Part shown: positions 37,571-47,994 of the stretch, piece after piece | Layout of the letters: each line of letters opens with the position of its first letter | How positions within the stretch are numbered: the first letter of the stretch is position 1 | Origin: Dactylellina haptotyla | Lineage: Eukaryota; Ascomycota; Orbiliomycetes; Orbiliales; Orbiliaceae | Reading direction: 5' to 3' | Length of the DNA: 64,000 nucleotides | Assembly (NCBI GenBank): GCA_031310005.1 | Contig: CM062384.1 | Location: 3,348,001 to 3,412,000, forward strand | Position numbers and translations under genes: made by a program | The notes under the pieces: generated by a model | Seen by the model: the letters and a program-made list of their open reading frames with translations, nothing else | Database searches by the model: none | What the model was told of the DNA's origin: nothing

Positions 37571-39476
37571 CTTTGTTGTTTTGTTTGCTTCCTGCGGTCT
37601 TGGTTCGCGATGCTGCTTTGGTGCTTTTGCTACGTTCGTTTCGTGAAGGGGGAAAGGACGAAAAGACCCAGAGGAGGCCCGGAAATGGATTGTTTTCGGG
37701 GATTTATTCTGTGAATATATAAATAATTGTTCAAAATGGGGTCAGGCCTATTTCCTGCATTTAATTCCTGCAGGCATATGATACGGCATCGTCAGCACGG
37801 TTCTTCCCCACTCACAGACCTTTGCGGCCTTCCCTCTCTCATTTGCGCCATGCAGCTAATTATTTCGAAGATCTTAGACAAACCAGCCGCCGTAATTCTT
37901 TTTTGTTTCGGGCCAGCTGCCAGGGAAAAAAGGGTAGGGAAGGGACGCGGGAAGCCATCCCTTTCCCTCCTTCCCTTTGGTTGGCTAGGTCGCATTCGCA
38001 CTAGGGCACCCTGATCCCCGCTTTTCTCGCCAATCGACAAGACACGTTCAGATGGCCTGGGCGGCCGCAAGGACGGAGAGTGCCACACCTCGAACTGACA
38101 GACCTTTCCTTTTTCCCTGTTCAGAGGTCACCGGTTCGCTGGTTGGTTTCATAGGGCTGGTAGTGTGCCGCTGAGGAAGAAGCATAGCAGAAGGTATTAT
38201 ACCTTTAAATTTTCAGCTCGGTTCAGCCCTCTAAGGCCCGTAGGCGGCTTCAGCCGCTAATACGAAAAGATAGAATAGAGAAGAAAAAAAGAGTCTATGG
38301 GAAAGCGTGTGAAGATGCTTTCGAGGGTTGAAATTCTTCGGCTCCTCGGCTCGTTCTCTTGAGGGAATTTGTGCTGCAGATACCTTAGCTAGCGGGAGAG
38401 GTGATCAGCATATTTCGGCTTGCAGGGAACTAATGCACGAAGGAGTCAAAAGCTTGTTTCTCGGCATGGATTTCGAAAACCCATGATCTGAGCTGAGATG
38501 GAACGGGACGATTGCAATTGGATCTCGTACGTCGGAATTATGCAAGTTTGAGGGATTGCGTACCAAAACTTTGTACGATATTGGTTGATATCGAATAGAT
38601 AAGTAATTTGCAATTTGTAACGATAATAAAAACATGCATTTAGAGATGTTGAAGATCGTAGCCGTGAGGTAGGCTATCTATATAGGCGATATTTCCCCTC
38701 CATTCACTCTGAGTACAATGATACGTTTAGAATTACTGTAAAATGAGACATCATACACTAGTTGTTCTAGAAATTGGTATTATAAAGGATGTATGTTATA
38801 TAGGAAATGACAAGATGCTGACAATGGGAGCGCCTTAACCGTCTATCGCAAAGCCTTGTGGGTACAGCTGGAGTAAGATAGAATGGTGTTGCTACCATGG
38901 GTGTCGACGGTGCGAGGGTTCATTGGTCGGCGACACCGCGCCGCATCATTTATTATTACCAGCGGGGCTTATAGCTCCTTATATTACTGTTGCTATATAC
39001 ATATATGACTGATTCTATCTGCGCTTCAATCCAATCGTTCTCACCGTTATTATTCCTCGAGTCAGATAGCTAGAACTGACTTTATACGCTTACGGTAGTG
39101 GGTTCTAATCTTGACACTTTTGTTTCAGATATGATCCCAGCAGCCCCCCCCTCCCCCCCCACTACGGCGACCAGATACCGGCTTGTGATAGTGAATGTGA
39201 TATAGGTGTAATTTTTCTTGCATATTAAATAGTATAAATGGTATGGTAAAAATATGTGGGTATCATGGAATGCAAAAAAAAAAAAAAAAAAACTAAGGAA
39301 CGGCTAGCTCTCGCGATCTGGTCGCAACTGCCTGTTCTGAAATATCTCAAACCCCGTTCCACTTGGTCTTCCGACTGCGACTCCTGGTCAGTCGACCCTT
39401 TCCTCTGTTCATCCTCCTCTTAATCTCCGGTTGACAAGATGTGTCTCCTCCCTTGTCGGATATAGAAGAAATTTCC
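37571..39476. other. Intergenic, 1.9 kb with homopolymer runs
   Basis: It contains the promoter of the DUF2235 gene. A C-tract broken by one T lies at 39144-39160 and a run of 19 A at 39274-39292. No gene is supported; the longer frames on the + strand are shadows of exon 1 or fall in non-coding sequence. Confidence 0.45.
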
Positions 39477-39701
39477 TTAGACTGAAATTCCTTTGCCCCA
39501 GCTCTGTACAACGGCTGAGAGAACCTTCCGTTCCTGCCGTAGGGCGGCGAGTTCTTGGCGTAGTTTCCGCTCCTCGGACTCGATATTGGCGATTTCTTTC
39601 TGTAGATTGTCCTTGTTGGATTTGGTCGGACTCGAAAGAGTGGCGGTGGGACTCGACGTCCGCCGGGACGGATGTGATGATGTACTCGAGCGGCCAGTCA
39701 T
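39477..39701 (-). CDS. Small coiled-coil protein, 74 aa
   Basis: This single frame starts at the ATG at 39701. Residues 1-28 are Ser/Thr/Arg-rich (MTGRSSTSSHPSRR) and contain SP/TP sites. Residues 29-64 form a charged amphipathic helix (NIESEERKLRQELAALRQER) with leucine or isoleucine heptads, a confident short coiled coil. The tail SVVQSWGKGISV-type end is short. No family is recognised. The clean heptad pattern and disordered head argue for a real small protein. The frame is short, though, and a further exon downstream cannot be excluded. It is divergent from the PLDc_N gene. Confidence 0.5.
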   Translation of the reverse strand: MTGRSSTSSHPSRRTSSPTATLSSPTKSNKDNLQKEIANIESEERKLRQELAALRQERKVLSAVVQSWGKGISV

Positions 39702-40419
39702 GGTGGTGACGGTTCGGCCCTGTTGTTTTTGTTTCGTGTTTTTGGTATATCCCGTCGGATCTGGATGTGCGCGTATTCGTGTAGTTTTTGGGATAGTAAC
39801 GCCCTCGGTATCGGTGATATCGTGACTCGGAGCGAGGGTACCTGATGTGAAAGACCCGCGATGACGGCGGGTTGGAAGAAAAGGAGTGTTCGTGATCCTT
39901 CCGGTGGGCTGAGGAACGATTGATTGATTTCCTTGAGAATCTAATCTAATCTTATCTTATAAGAATCTAATCTCATCTCATCGGATAGGCCCGATGCCAA
40001 ACAAACAAACAGCCAAAACAAGCCAGGCCCGTCGCATGACCCGCAATACGTCATTTTTCAGGTCTTTTGCTCGGTTCGGGCTGGGAGCAGGCAGGTTTGT
40101 CCGATAGCAGGTACCTTCCCATACAATCTGGTAAGACGGCTACCTTTCCGTCGTTCGTAAATTGGCATTGGCAAAACATTGTGTAATCGGGCTCCTTTGC
40201 GGAATCGATCGATCGCAAGCTCGAAGGAGGTTGATTGCGAGGCCGTTTGCTGGTATAAAGCCCACAGCCACCCGCTTAAACTCTCTCGTCTCTTCTCCTC
40301 TATCACCACTATCTTCACTGCCTCCTTGATATCCACAACTTTAACAACCTCCTCTTCCTATCCGACTTTAATCTTTTAAGCTTTCTATTCGCTTCGGCCC
40401 GAGGCTCATACAGTTCACA
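39702..40419. other. Divergent promoter region
   Basis: About 0.7 kb lies between the coiled-coil gene (-) and the PLDc_N gene (+). It contains a TATA box at 40254-40259, a CT-rich leader from about 40275 to 40365, and imperfect AATCTAATCT-type repeats near 39935-39975. Confidence 0.5.
40254..40259 (+). promoter_or_regulatory. TATA box of PLDc_N gene
   Basis: TATAAA lies 166 bases before the ATG and is followed by a CT-rich leader, the usual fungal core-promoter arrangement. Confidence 0.55.
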
Positions 40420-40970
40420 ATGTTGTTGGTCCTCCTCACCGCCCTGTTTGCATCCCTCGCCATGGGAGCCCCCGTGGGCGATGAGATTGTCAAGATCCAA
40501 GAAAACGCCTGGGGCTATGGCGCCGGTGGTGGCATCGTCGGTCTGATCATCTTCATCCTCGACGTCCTCGTTTTCAGTAAGTTTTACCGATCCCAGAAAC
40601 CTCCATCTTGCTTCCCGTTTAAGCCTTGCTGCAAGATTGTGGACCCCTTTGCTCTGTCATGGATGTGAACGAACCTCGCTGCATCCGTGATGAGAGAGAG
40701 AGCATAACGCAACGTCCGCAGCAACACACACACACACACTACACTCTCTTGCTAGGCAGCTACCCCGGCCTGCATACGCACAAACATAGCGATCGAGTAG
40801 GGCTAACATATTTTCTGCGTACAGTCGAGGTGTTCAAGTCATCCCGTCCCGCGTCCCACAAGATCCTTTGGTCGTTGTTCGTCTTCTTCTTCCCCATCAT
40901 CGGCTTGATCGGATACTACCTCTTCTCCAACCGCGAACAGCACACCAGCAACTACGAGGCTCTGCCGTAA
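40420..40970 (+). CDS. Small PLDc_N (phospholipase D-nuclease N-terminal) membrane protein
   Basis: Two exons, 40420-40576 and 40825-40970, around a 248-base intron, give 100 residues. A signal peptide (MLLVLLTALFASLAMG) is followed by a first membrane helix (GGGIVGLIIFILDVLVFS). The intron falls just after it in phase 1, then comes a second helix (ILWSLFVFFFPIIGLIGYYLF) and a short polar tail. The pattern I-x-x-V-x-K-S-S-R-P-A-S-H-K-x-L-W followed by FPIIGLIGYYL is the PLDc_N domain known from the N-termini of cardiolipin synthases. Here it stands alone with no catalytic domain, as in many small fungal proteins. Its function is unknown; a membrane-organising role is conceivable. Confidence 0.85.
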
Positions 40971-41906
40971 ACCCAGAAAAAAAGGGCTTGTTTGTGCATT
41001 GCATATGAAACAATAAAACTGCACACGTATTCTGTGAACGGAGAGGGTATCGTAGCGGGTGATAAATGATAAGAAAATAGGATATTATTAGGATGTGGAT
41101 TTTTACAAGATTGGGCTATTTCGTTTGAGACACGGGTTTCTCCTACGGTGTTACTGCATCATATCACCCTCGTTGGTGTACGATGATGGCGGATGACCGG
41201 CATTTTCTTTCACGTTGGGATTCATTGGCAATTCTTGGGGTTTTTTTTTCTGCTGTCATATCAGCCTCGTAGCGAATTGCTTGTCACTTTAGCTTGGCGA
41301 GAATTTTTCACCTATGGGTTAATCATGTTGCATGAATTCAATGATATACTCTTATTCAGAAGGGATTCTTATCGTTTGGTGACAATCTGCCTATATCCCC
41401 AGCCATACGCACGATATTAGAACGTAGTACAAGTTTATATTCGGGGTGTGTATCTTCACAGCTTGTGCCACGGTTGCTAGAAACGTTTGGGCCACACTGT
41501 CATACACTTGATAGCGGTACTGGTGTTTATCTATCTCTCATATGATCTTTACTGGTTTAAAAGTGAATATCAGAATTTGCGATAATCGATCGCCTTCACA
41601 AATCCCATTTGGGCATTCGTGGAAATGGTAAAAATCTATATTGGTATCACAGAATGGAAGGTAATGATATGTACAAGATGTGAATAAAAAGACCGCCAGG
41701 CCTCCACACAATAGGTTGGAACACCCCGATAGAATAGGTGGAATAACAAGGCCATTGCTTGCCTATATGTCGGGAGACCCGGAAAGAAGTGAATCCGCAC
41801 CTCAATTGTCACCAGGACGTGCGTTCGTTGTCGTCAAAAATATGCCCGCAAGAAGGTCATGCACTGGAAGAATAAAGCGAATCATCCTGATCCACCGGTA
41901 GGAATA
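40971..41906. other. Convergent 3' flanks, 0.9 kb
   Basis: It lies between the stops of the PLDc_N gene (+) and the cysteine-repeat gene (-). The sequence is AT-rich with no supported gene or repeat. Confidence 0.5.
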
Positions 41907-43317
41907 TTATAATAGTAAAGGTAAAAGGGAGAAAAGAAACATAAAGGATGTCAAAAAGTCGGACGACACCTAAAGAGGATTGTTAACATCTTGCGTTTGG
42001 TAGATGAAGACGGTTTACTTACCAGCTTGGAATGGGAATTTTCGGCGGTGTCGACAATGGCCGGTGCTGTAGTTGACGGCAGTGCCGACGTTTTGCTGGG
42101 TATGCTAGCACTGCTCGATCGAGAGCCACTGGATGATGGTATTGAGGACTCAGTAAGAGAGGAAGAGGAGCTTTTCGTCGCTGTGGTCGTCGGTTTGATA
42201 ACCGAGGTTGTGCTTCCCGGAGTCTACAAGATTTACACAACAGTCAGCTAACTTGCCATCCGGAGAAATCGGCCACGGGATTTGAAGGTCTACTGACAGC
42301 ACTTGTGGAAGACGGGTGCCGTAGATCACCCAATCCCTGGCAGAATCCACCCCCAAATGCCTCGATAGTTCGGGCTCTCTGCGGGTCTGCCGTCTTTAGA
42401 TATCCGACACAGGTCTGCACGGCTCCATCTATCGCACCTGGTACCCACATAGTTCGGGCCCCATAGCACAGGCAGCTGGCTTGCAGACTCGAGGCGAGCT
42501 TGCCAAAGTCGCCAGTATACGCTGACTCGCAGGCATCGTACTGGTTTTCGAACAGCTCGCACTTCTGCAGGGCGTTCGAGGCTGATTGTTGCACGTCACC
42601 TAAGTTCCCACAGAATCCTACGAGAGTCGAAATGCCGCCGCCTTGTCCGGCTAAATTTTGGGCGTACGTATAGCAAGCCGAGGCCAGATGGTCGAAACGA
42701 TCAGGCGCATATTTGGAGGAGGAAGTATAGCAGGCGCAGTTCGCGAGAGAGCTGCTGCCTGAGAAGACGAGGCTGGAGGAGCCCGTGCGGGTTTCCGAGC
42801 GGCGAGCGCACGAGGTTATGATGGAGGCCAGGGTATTGCAGGCGAGAGAGCCCTGGGTGAACGACTTGCTGACATCACCGGCGAGGAAGCAGACGTTGAG
42901 ATATTCACCGATGGCACTCAGGGCACCGGGCTGCACGGAACGGACGTAGTCGTAGCAGGATGTCGCGATGTCGTCAAAGATGCGAGGGACCCAGGTTTCG
43001 GAGTAGTAGCAGGCGCACGAGGCTAGGGCCGAGGGACCGGCGAGGTTGCCATAACCGGAGGTCGAGCACCAGCTGTAGACGGAGTAGAGAGCGGAACAGG
43101 CTTCGCGGCCACGGGGAGCGGAGGAAGAGGCGGTCTGGCGGGGGTGGAGACGGTCGTGGACGAAGGTCGGATGGGGCGCCTGGGTGATTGTAGCGTCGAG
43201 AAGCACGATATTGTTGTTGTTGTTGACGTTGTTGGAGTTTCGGGCGAGGCTTGGCGGGAGGACGAGCACGGCAGCTGCTGCGACGAGCGTTTTTCGTAGA
43301 AGAGGCCGGCGACGCAT
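41907..43317 (-). CDS. GPI-anchored protein with three six-cysteine repeats
   Basis: The first exon runs from the ATG at 43317 to near 42250. The second exon, ending at 42023 (about 42023-42223), is Ser/Thr-rich. The last, 41907-41969, encodes SSDFLTSFMFLFSLLPLLL, a GPI-type tail. The junction between exons 1 and 2 is unsure: TAG at 42224-42225 as acceptor needs a weak donor, and CCACAG further in is an alternative. The signal peptide is MRRRPLLRKTLVAAAAVLVL. Residues of about 70-350 are three repeats of roughly 85 residues, each with six cysteines in the pattern C-x9-C-xn-CxC-x17-C-x21-C. CxC motifs are CACYY, CACYT and CLCYG, each followed by a FDD/FDH/IDG block and then a fifth cysteine. 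I recognise no named family; it is not the standard CFEM spacing. It is probably a wall or surface protein. Confidence 0.8.
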
Positions 43318-45738
43318 CGCGAGATCAGACCATAATAATAATAATATCGAATAAAAGATCGTAGAGAAGAGAAGGGTGAGGCGAGAGAGAAGAGAAATAG
43401 AAATAGAAATGGAGAGTATGAGGCACAGCGGGTGTATTCGTTCAATTGTTCGTATTGACACGCCCGCGCAACTGCCCGATTGGCGTTAGAATCGAACGCC
43501 CACCTCGTCCAAACGGGCCATTCAATCGTCTCTTTCCTAGATAAAATACGTTCTAGTTAACTAGTTGCAATACACGTGTAACCCGGAAATTGGCAGGGCC
43601 GCCCGTCGTCGCAGTTTGAGCACCCTGCTCGTTTAATTAATCTACGCTGCCCCTTCGAACGAGCCTTTTCTTTCCGCCTTTCTGTCGTGCCTTCTCTGTC
43701 GACGTGCGAAAAGGTCGATGCATCGAGTATCAATGCGACAGAAAGAGCCTCGATGACGATGCATCGTACTATCCAACAGGGACAACCGATCTTCTGACAT
43801 CATCACAATGCATCTGAGCCTTTTCCTTTGCCAAAAACCGGGCTGCTGTCGACGGATGGCACAGAAAACGCTGTCCCGCTCGCTAACCCGGTCTCAGAGC
43901 CACCACGTTAACCGGGGTTCCAAGCCAGCCGAAAGACGTCTTGGCTCCACCATTTAAAAAATTTTGTGGATCCCTCCGCATTCAAATGACGCTCGTCGCA
44001 CCTGCATGTCCCTGATTCCGCAATTCGACCTCGTATCACAGGTTAGAACAGATATATGCGTTGGCATTGTTGACTATTCAGAAATGTTATTAGCTCTCGT
44101 GCTTGAAATTGTGGCATATCGATCTTTTGATTACTTCGGGTTCCTTATCACGCTCCTCGTCCCGCTCGCTGATCTGATCCATGGCAATTACCGACTTCAT
44201 ACGGTAGTTATGCAGGGCCGATCAAATCTTTGACGCTTTTTTCGCCTGGCGGACGCTACCCTGGTTCGAACTGTCGGGCCGACCTAAAGTCAGCGATAAG
44301 CGACGGGATTTAAAACGGCCACGCAACTTTTCAAACGGGCCCAAATTGCACGAACCAGGCAACAGAATAAACATATTTAGTGAGATCGAATCCATTGTCC
44401 AGATCTAAAAGATATACATCACGTCGATATAAACAGTATCGCTGGTATGAGTTTGCAGCCCGCCAATCTAGAATCACGAGCAGCTGTCAACTCCTTTGGA
44501 CGAAAGGATTTCTGGAACTCTACGTCCACTTACCTGTACAATTATCGATTGGAAAACAGTCGGACTTGGTTAATTGGTCTAGCACCTTTAAAAAGGCTTC
44601 AATATCGATCTCTCTCTATGGATATCGATAGGAAATAGCCCGGATTTGGTTATGTAGCGCTGCCCAAGGTACCCAAAGTCTTATTAGCTCGCTGTTGAAC
44701 TCGGCTAAGGTCAAGTCTCGCACCGCGCCATCTTGCGTTCGAAACCCTCGCACACAAATTTAGTTTCATCTGCAGAACGATTTTCTTTCAAACTCGTAGC
44801 AGCTGCGGTGATCTGTTCTATTATTCTTGTGAAACAACTGTCCTATTACTTGTATGCGCAGAGTGTCTGGTTGTTTTTGAGAAAAGGACGCTCATACGCT
44901 AGCCATCCTCAAGTGGGTACAGCAATGAACATCTTTTGTTTCCAAGCCTTCATTGGGCTAACCCGCTAACATTGCCTAGAATATCATGATATCGGAGTTT
45001 TGATTTCCGAAAATAAACCTTTAAATCATTAAAGGGAGCAAAATTCATACCGCGGCTCAAAAAAAAAAGCTACAGGGCATACTCTACCAACCGAAAATTT
45101 AGAACAAGGGCCTTTTTTTTGCAAAATCCGTCCGATGAAGTCGTTCTAGTCCCAACGAGCGCTGCAAACGAGATCATTCTTTGAAGAGAAAACAACACTT
45201 CGGATGCCCATATTTCGTCCCTCGTACCTACAATCGATGCAATCGAACCGGGTTTTTAAGTTGGTTCTGCGCGGTCCGGCCAGCCGCGAACTCTGCCCAC
45301 ATTTAGCCCGAAGAACCGGATCCACGGAAACGTTTCGAAACCACCTCAACCTTGGTTCCCAAGAAAGCTTGACTAAATAGCCAATTTAGCCAAGTCCATT
45401 GCACAAGGGGTGCCAAGGGTATTCGATCTCATTCGTGGAACAAAAGCTTTGACTTCACGTACCATCGACAAATTTAAGCTTTGACCGTCTGAACTCTCAG
45501 AGGCGTACCATGGAACACTGGAGAACCCTTGCGCAACGGGGCCGCGCGCCGCAACTTTTCGCCCAAGATCCTCATTTTATACCATCTTCGAATTCAGCCT
45601 ATTGAGTGAGGGAGATTCTCGAACCACTATTCGCAATTAAGCCTACGAAGCCGACCGAAGTCTGATATAGAAACGGAGAAATTGAATGCCACTATGCGAC
45701 GGCTAGGCTTCGAAATTATGGAGACGAGGGGCAGCAGT

Positions 45739-45744
45739 CCGGGG
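45739..45744 (+). promoter_or_regulatory. CreA-type site upstream of polygalacturonase
   Basis: CCGGGG fits the SYGGRG consensus of the carbon-catabolite repressor CreA/CRE1, 122 bases before the ATG of a plant-wall-degrading gene. The motif is short, so the evidence is context plus match only. Confidence 0.35.
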
Positions 45745-45762
45745 GAAAGGCCTAGGTACTCC

Positions 45763-45768
45763 TATAAA
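45763..45768 (+). promoter_or_regulatory. TATA box of polygalacturonase gene
   Basis: TATAAA lies 98 bases upstream of the ATG at 45866, followed by a CT-rich leader. Confidence 0.6.
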
Positions 45769-45865
45769 GGATTGTTCTGCTCCTTTCGAAGTTATCTGCT
45801 ATCGTTGGATCACAATATCACTGCGCTCGTGCTCGAATCTCTACTTCTACGATAACTCTCACAAC

Positions 45866-47604
45866 ATGGGTTCTAAGCTTATCACCGCCGCTGCCTTGCT
45901 GACGGCTTTGGCCGCCCCCGTGGCAGCCCAACAAACTGCCTACGGACAATGCGGTGGTATCGGTTGGACCGGTCTGACAACTTGCGTCAGCGGATGGACT
46001 TGCCAGTACGGAAACGGTATGATATCTAATCTGGCCCTCAAGACAAATGGTCTCCTAGTTGCTAAAGGGGAGTTTAGACTATTACAGCCAGTGCCTTCCG
46101 GGGTCCTCTTCGACTACCACCACCAAAACCACAACAAAAGCTACCACGACAAGTGGTACCACATCGAAAACCACAACTACATCGTCAAAGACCACCACTA
46201 CGTCGGCAAAGACTACAGCTACCACAGCCGGCGGCTCGGCGTGCACAGTGTCGGCTTACACCGCTGTGTCGTCTGCTGTGGCCTCCTGCACCAACATTGT
46301 TCTAAAGAACATTGCAGTTCCAGGTGGCAAGCAGCTTGATCTTTCCGCTTTGAAGGCTAGCGCCACCGTTACCTTCTCAGGAACAACGGTATGATATTCT
46401 GATAAAAAGTAGGCAGAAGCCAAAACGTAAGTGCTAGGTTTGCTAACAGAGCTATTGCATTGTAGACCTTCGGCTACTATTCTTGGACCAGTCCACTGAT
46501 CTTGATTGGAGGAACTGACTTCAAGATCGCCGCCGAAAGTGGTGCCATTATTGATGGAAATGGACCAGCATGGTGGGATGGACTAGGTGATGGTGGTAAC
46601 CCAAAGTTAGTAAAAGTACATATATCAGAACATTTCTATTCTTGGGCTAACGTGTGCTCACAGGCCCGGTCACTTCATCCAAGTCAAATCTGCCGGAACA
46701 AAGTCTCTCATCGACGGGCTTCACATCAAGAACTATCCAAACCACTGCTTCACAATGTCTGGCACTGGTTTGACTTGCCAAAGTAAGAAATTTCTTCCTG
46801 ATCGAACGAGGACCATCTTTTGAGTCTTGCTCACGCGTAACACTGGAAATATCGAACTGACTAAATGTTGTAAATAGATCTCGTGATCGATAATTCTGCT
46901 GGTAGCGCACCAAACAGCTTGTCGGGAGGCAAGGCTGCAGCTCACAAGTAAGTTTAGCCGTTTGGTACTAAAGTAGCACCTTAAAGTACCCATAGCTAAT
47001 TGGATTTCAGCACCGACGGTTTCAATGTTAAGGGCAAGAACGTAAGTCGCTCCTGTCTTCGTAGCTCTCTACGTTAAGAATCTTGCTAAAATTTTGTCAG
47101 TTCTTGTTCCAAGATATCACCGTCACGAACCAAGACGACTGTATCGCTGTTTCTTCCGGTGCCGGAAACGTGACTGCTAAGCGGATTACCTGCAACGGCT
47201 CACACGGTCTCTCCATTGGCAGCGTCGGCAGCGACACCACTATTGATGGTGTTTCGTTCTATGATAGCAGTGTCACTGGTGGCTCAAACGGATGTCGTAT
47301 CAAGACCGTCTCTGGGGCGACTGGAAGCACAGTGTCCAACATTCTGTTCCAGAACATCAAATTGTCGGGTATCACCGATGTAGGCATTTATATCGATCAG
47401 GCCTACAACGGCGTCAAAGGCCAACCAACAAACGGTGTCAAGATCTCAAATGTCAAGTTTGTCGGTGTTACGGGCACGGTGGCGAGCGGCGCGCAGGATT
47501 ATTACATTCTTTGTGGTAGTGGCAGTTGTTCGGGCATTACTTTTAGCGGGGTGAAGGTCACTGGTGGTACAGGTGACAGCTGTAATTATGGAGGTCTTTG
47601 CTAG
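45866..47604 (+). CDS. Polygalacturonase GH28 with N-terminal CBM1
   Basis: Seven exons, 45866-46016, 46078-46388, 46466-46605, 46664-46782, 46878-46947, 47011-47041 and 47101-47604, give 441 residues with every phase matching. A signal peptide ([21 protein letters not shown]) precedes a cellulose-binding CBM1 at 24-56 ([15 protein letters not shown], then YYSQCL) and a Thr/Lys/Ser linker to about 100. The catalytic domain is a right-handed beta-helix that hydrolyses alpha-1,4-galacturonan in pectin. Active-site residues are N264-T-D266-G, D286 and D287 in NQDDC, H309 in GSHGLSIGS, and R340/K342 in CRIK. These are the four strips of a working GH28. Cysteines near the C-terminus ([15 protein letters not shown]) fit the endo-enzymes. 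The gene is intact and secreted; its substrate preference within galacturonans is inferred as endo-type. Confidence 0.95.
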
Positions 47605-47994
47605 ACGGATATCGAGTCGATGCGTATATATTTGTACATTTAGGTTCAGTGAACCGAAAAACAGAAATGTGTTTTAAATTGTATATACACATGTCAATTA
47701 TATTGCGAGTTATTGTCTATTGCGCTGGCGGTTAGTGTGATGGATGACCTAAAATTAAAATTTAGGAATGAAGAAAGAAGGTGCACATTTTCATCTCGTT
47801 ATATATTTGTGAAAATAAAAGATAATATCAGATGATATGTATTTCTATTATCTAGGTGATTATGTACATTCTAGTAGTAGTTTTCTAAATTACGGTTATA
47901 TACAGTGCAATGACAAACAAGTAAGAAACTTAGGATTATTTAGTATTATAAATTACTTATCTTGAGGCCGCCTTCTGGCAGCCCTGCAGGATGC
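47605..47994. other. Convergent 3' flanks
   Basis: 390 AT-rich bases between the polygalacturonase and DUF7029 gene stops; nothing else is seen. Confidence 0.5.

Larger units (their letters stand above)
43318..45865. other. Intergenic, divergent promoters, 2.5 kb
   Basis: It holds the promoters of the cysteine-repeat gene (-) and the polygalacturonase (+). The right end has a TATA box and a CreA-type motif. Frames up to 90 codons have no domain. Confidence 0.45.

Noticed and set aside
42960-43187. 75-codon Arg/Gly-rich + frame
   Set aside because: It is antisense to the GC-rich coding exon of the cysteine-repeat gene, a typical shadow frame.
43480-44800. GTTCGA-type sequences suggesting tRNA B boxes
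   Set aside because: No matching A box or cloverleaf stems could be drawn around them.
46059-46339. Alternative frame over the CBM1 linker, His/Tyr-rich
   Set aside because: It is a shadow of the Thr/Ser/Lys-rich linker repeats in the true frame of exon 2.
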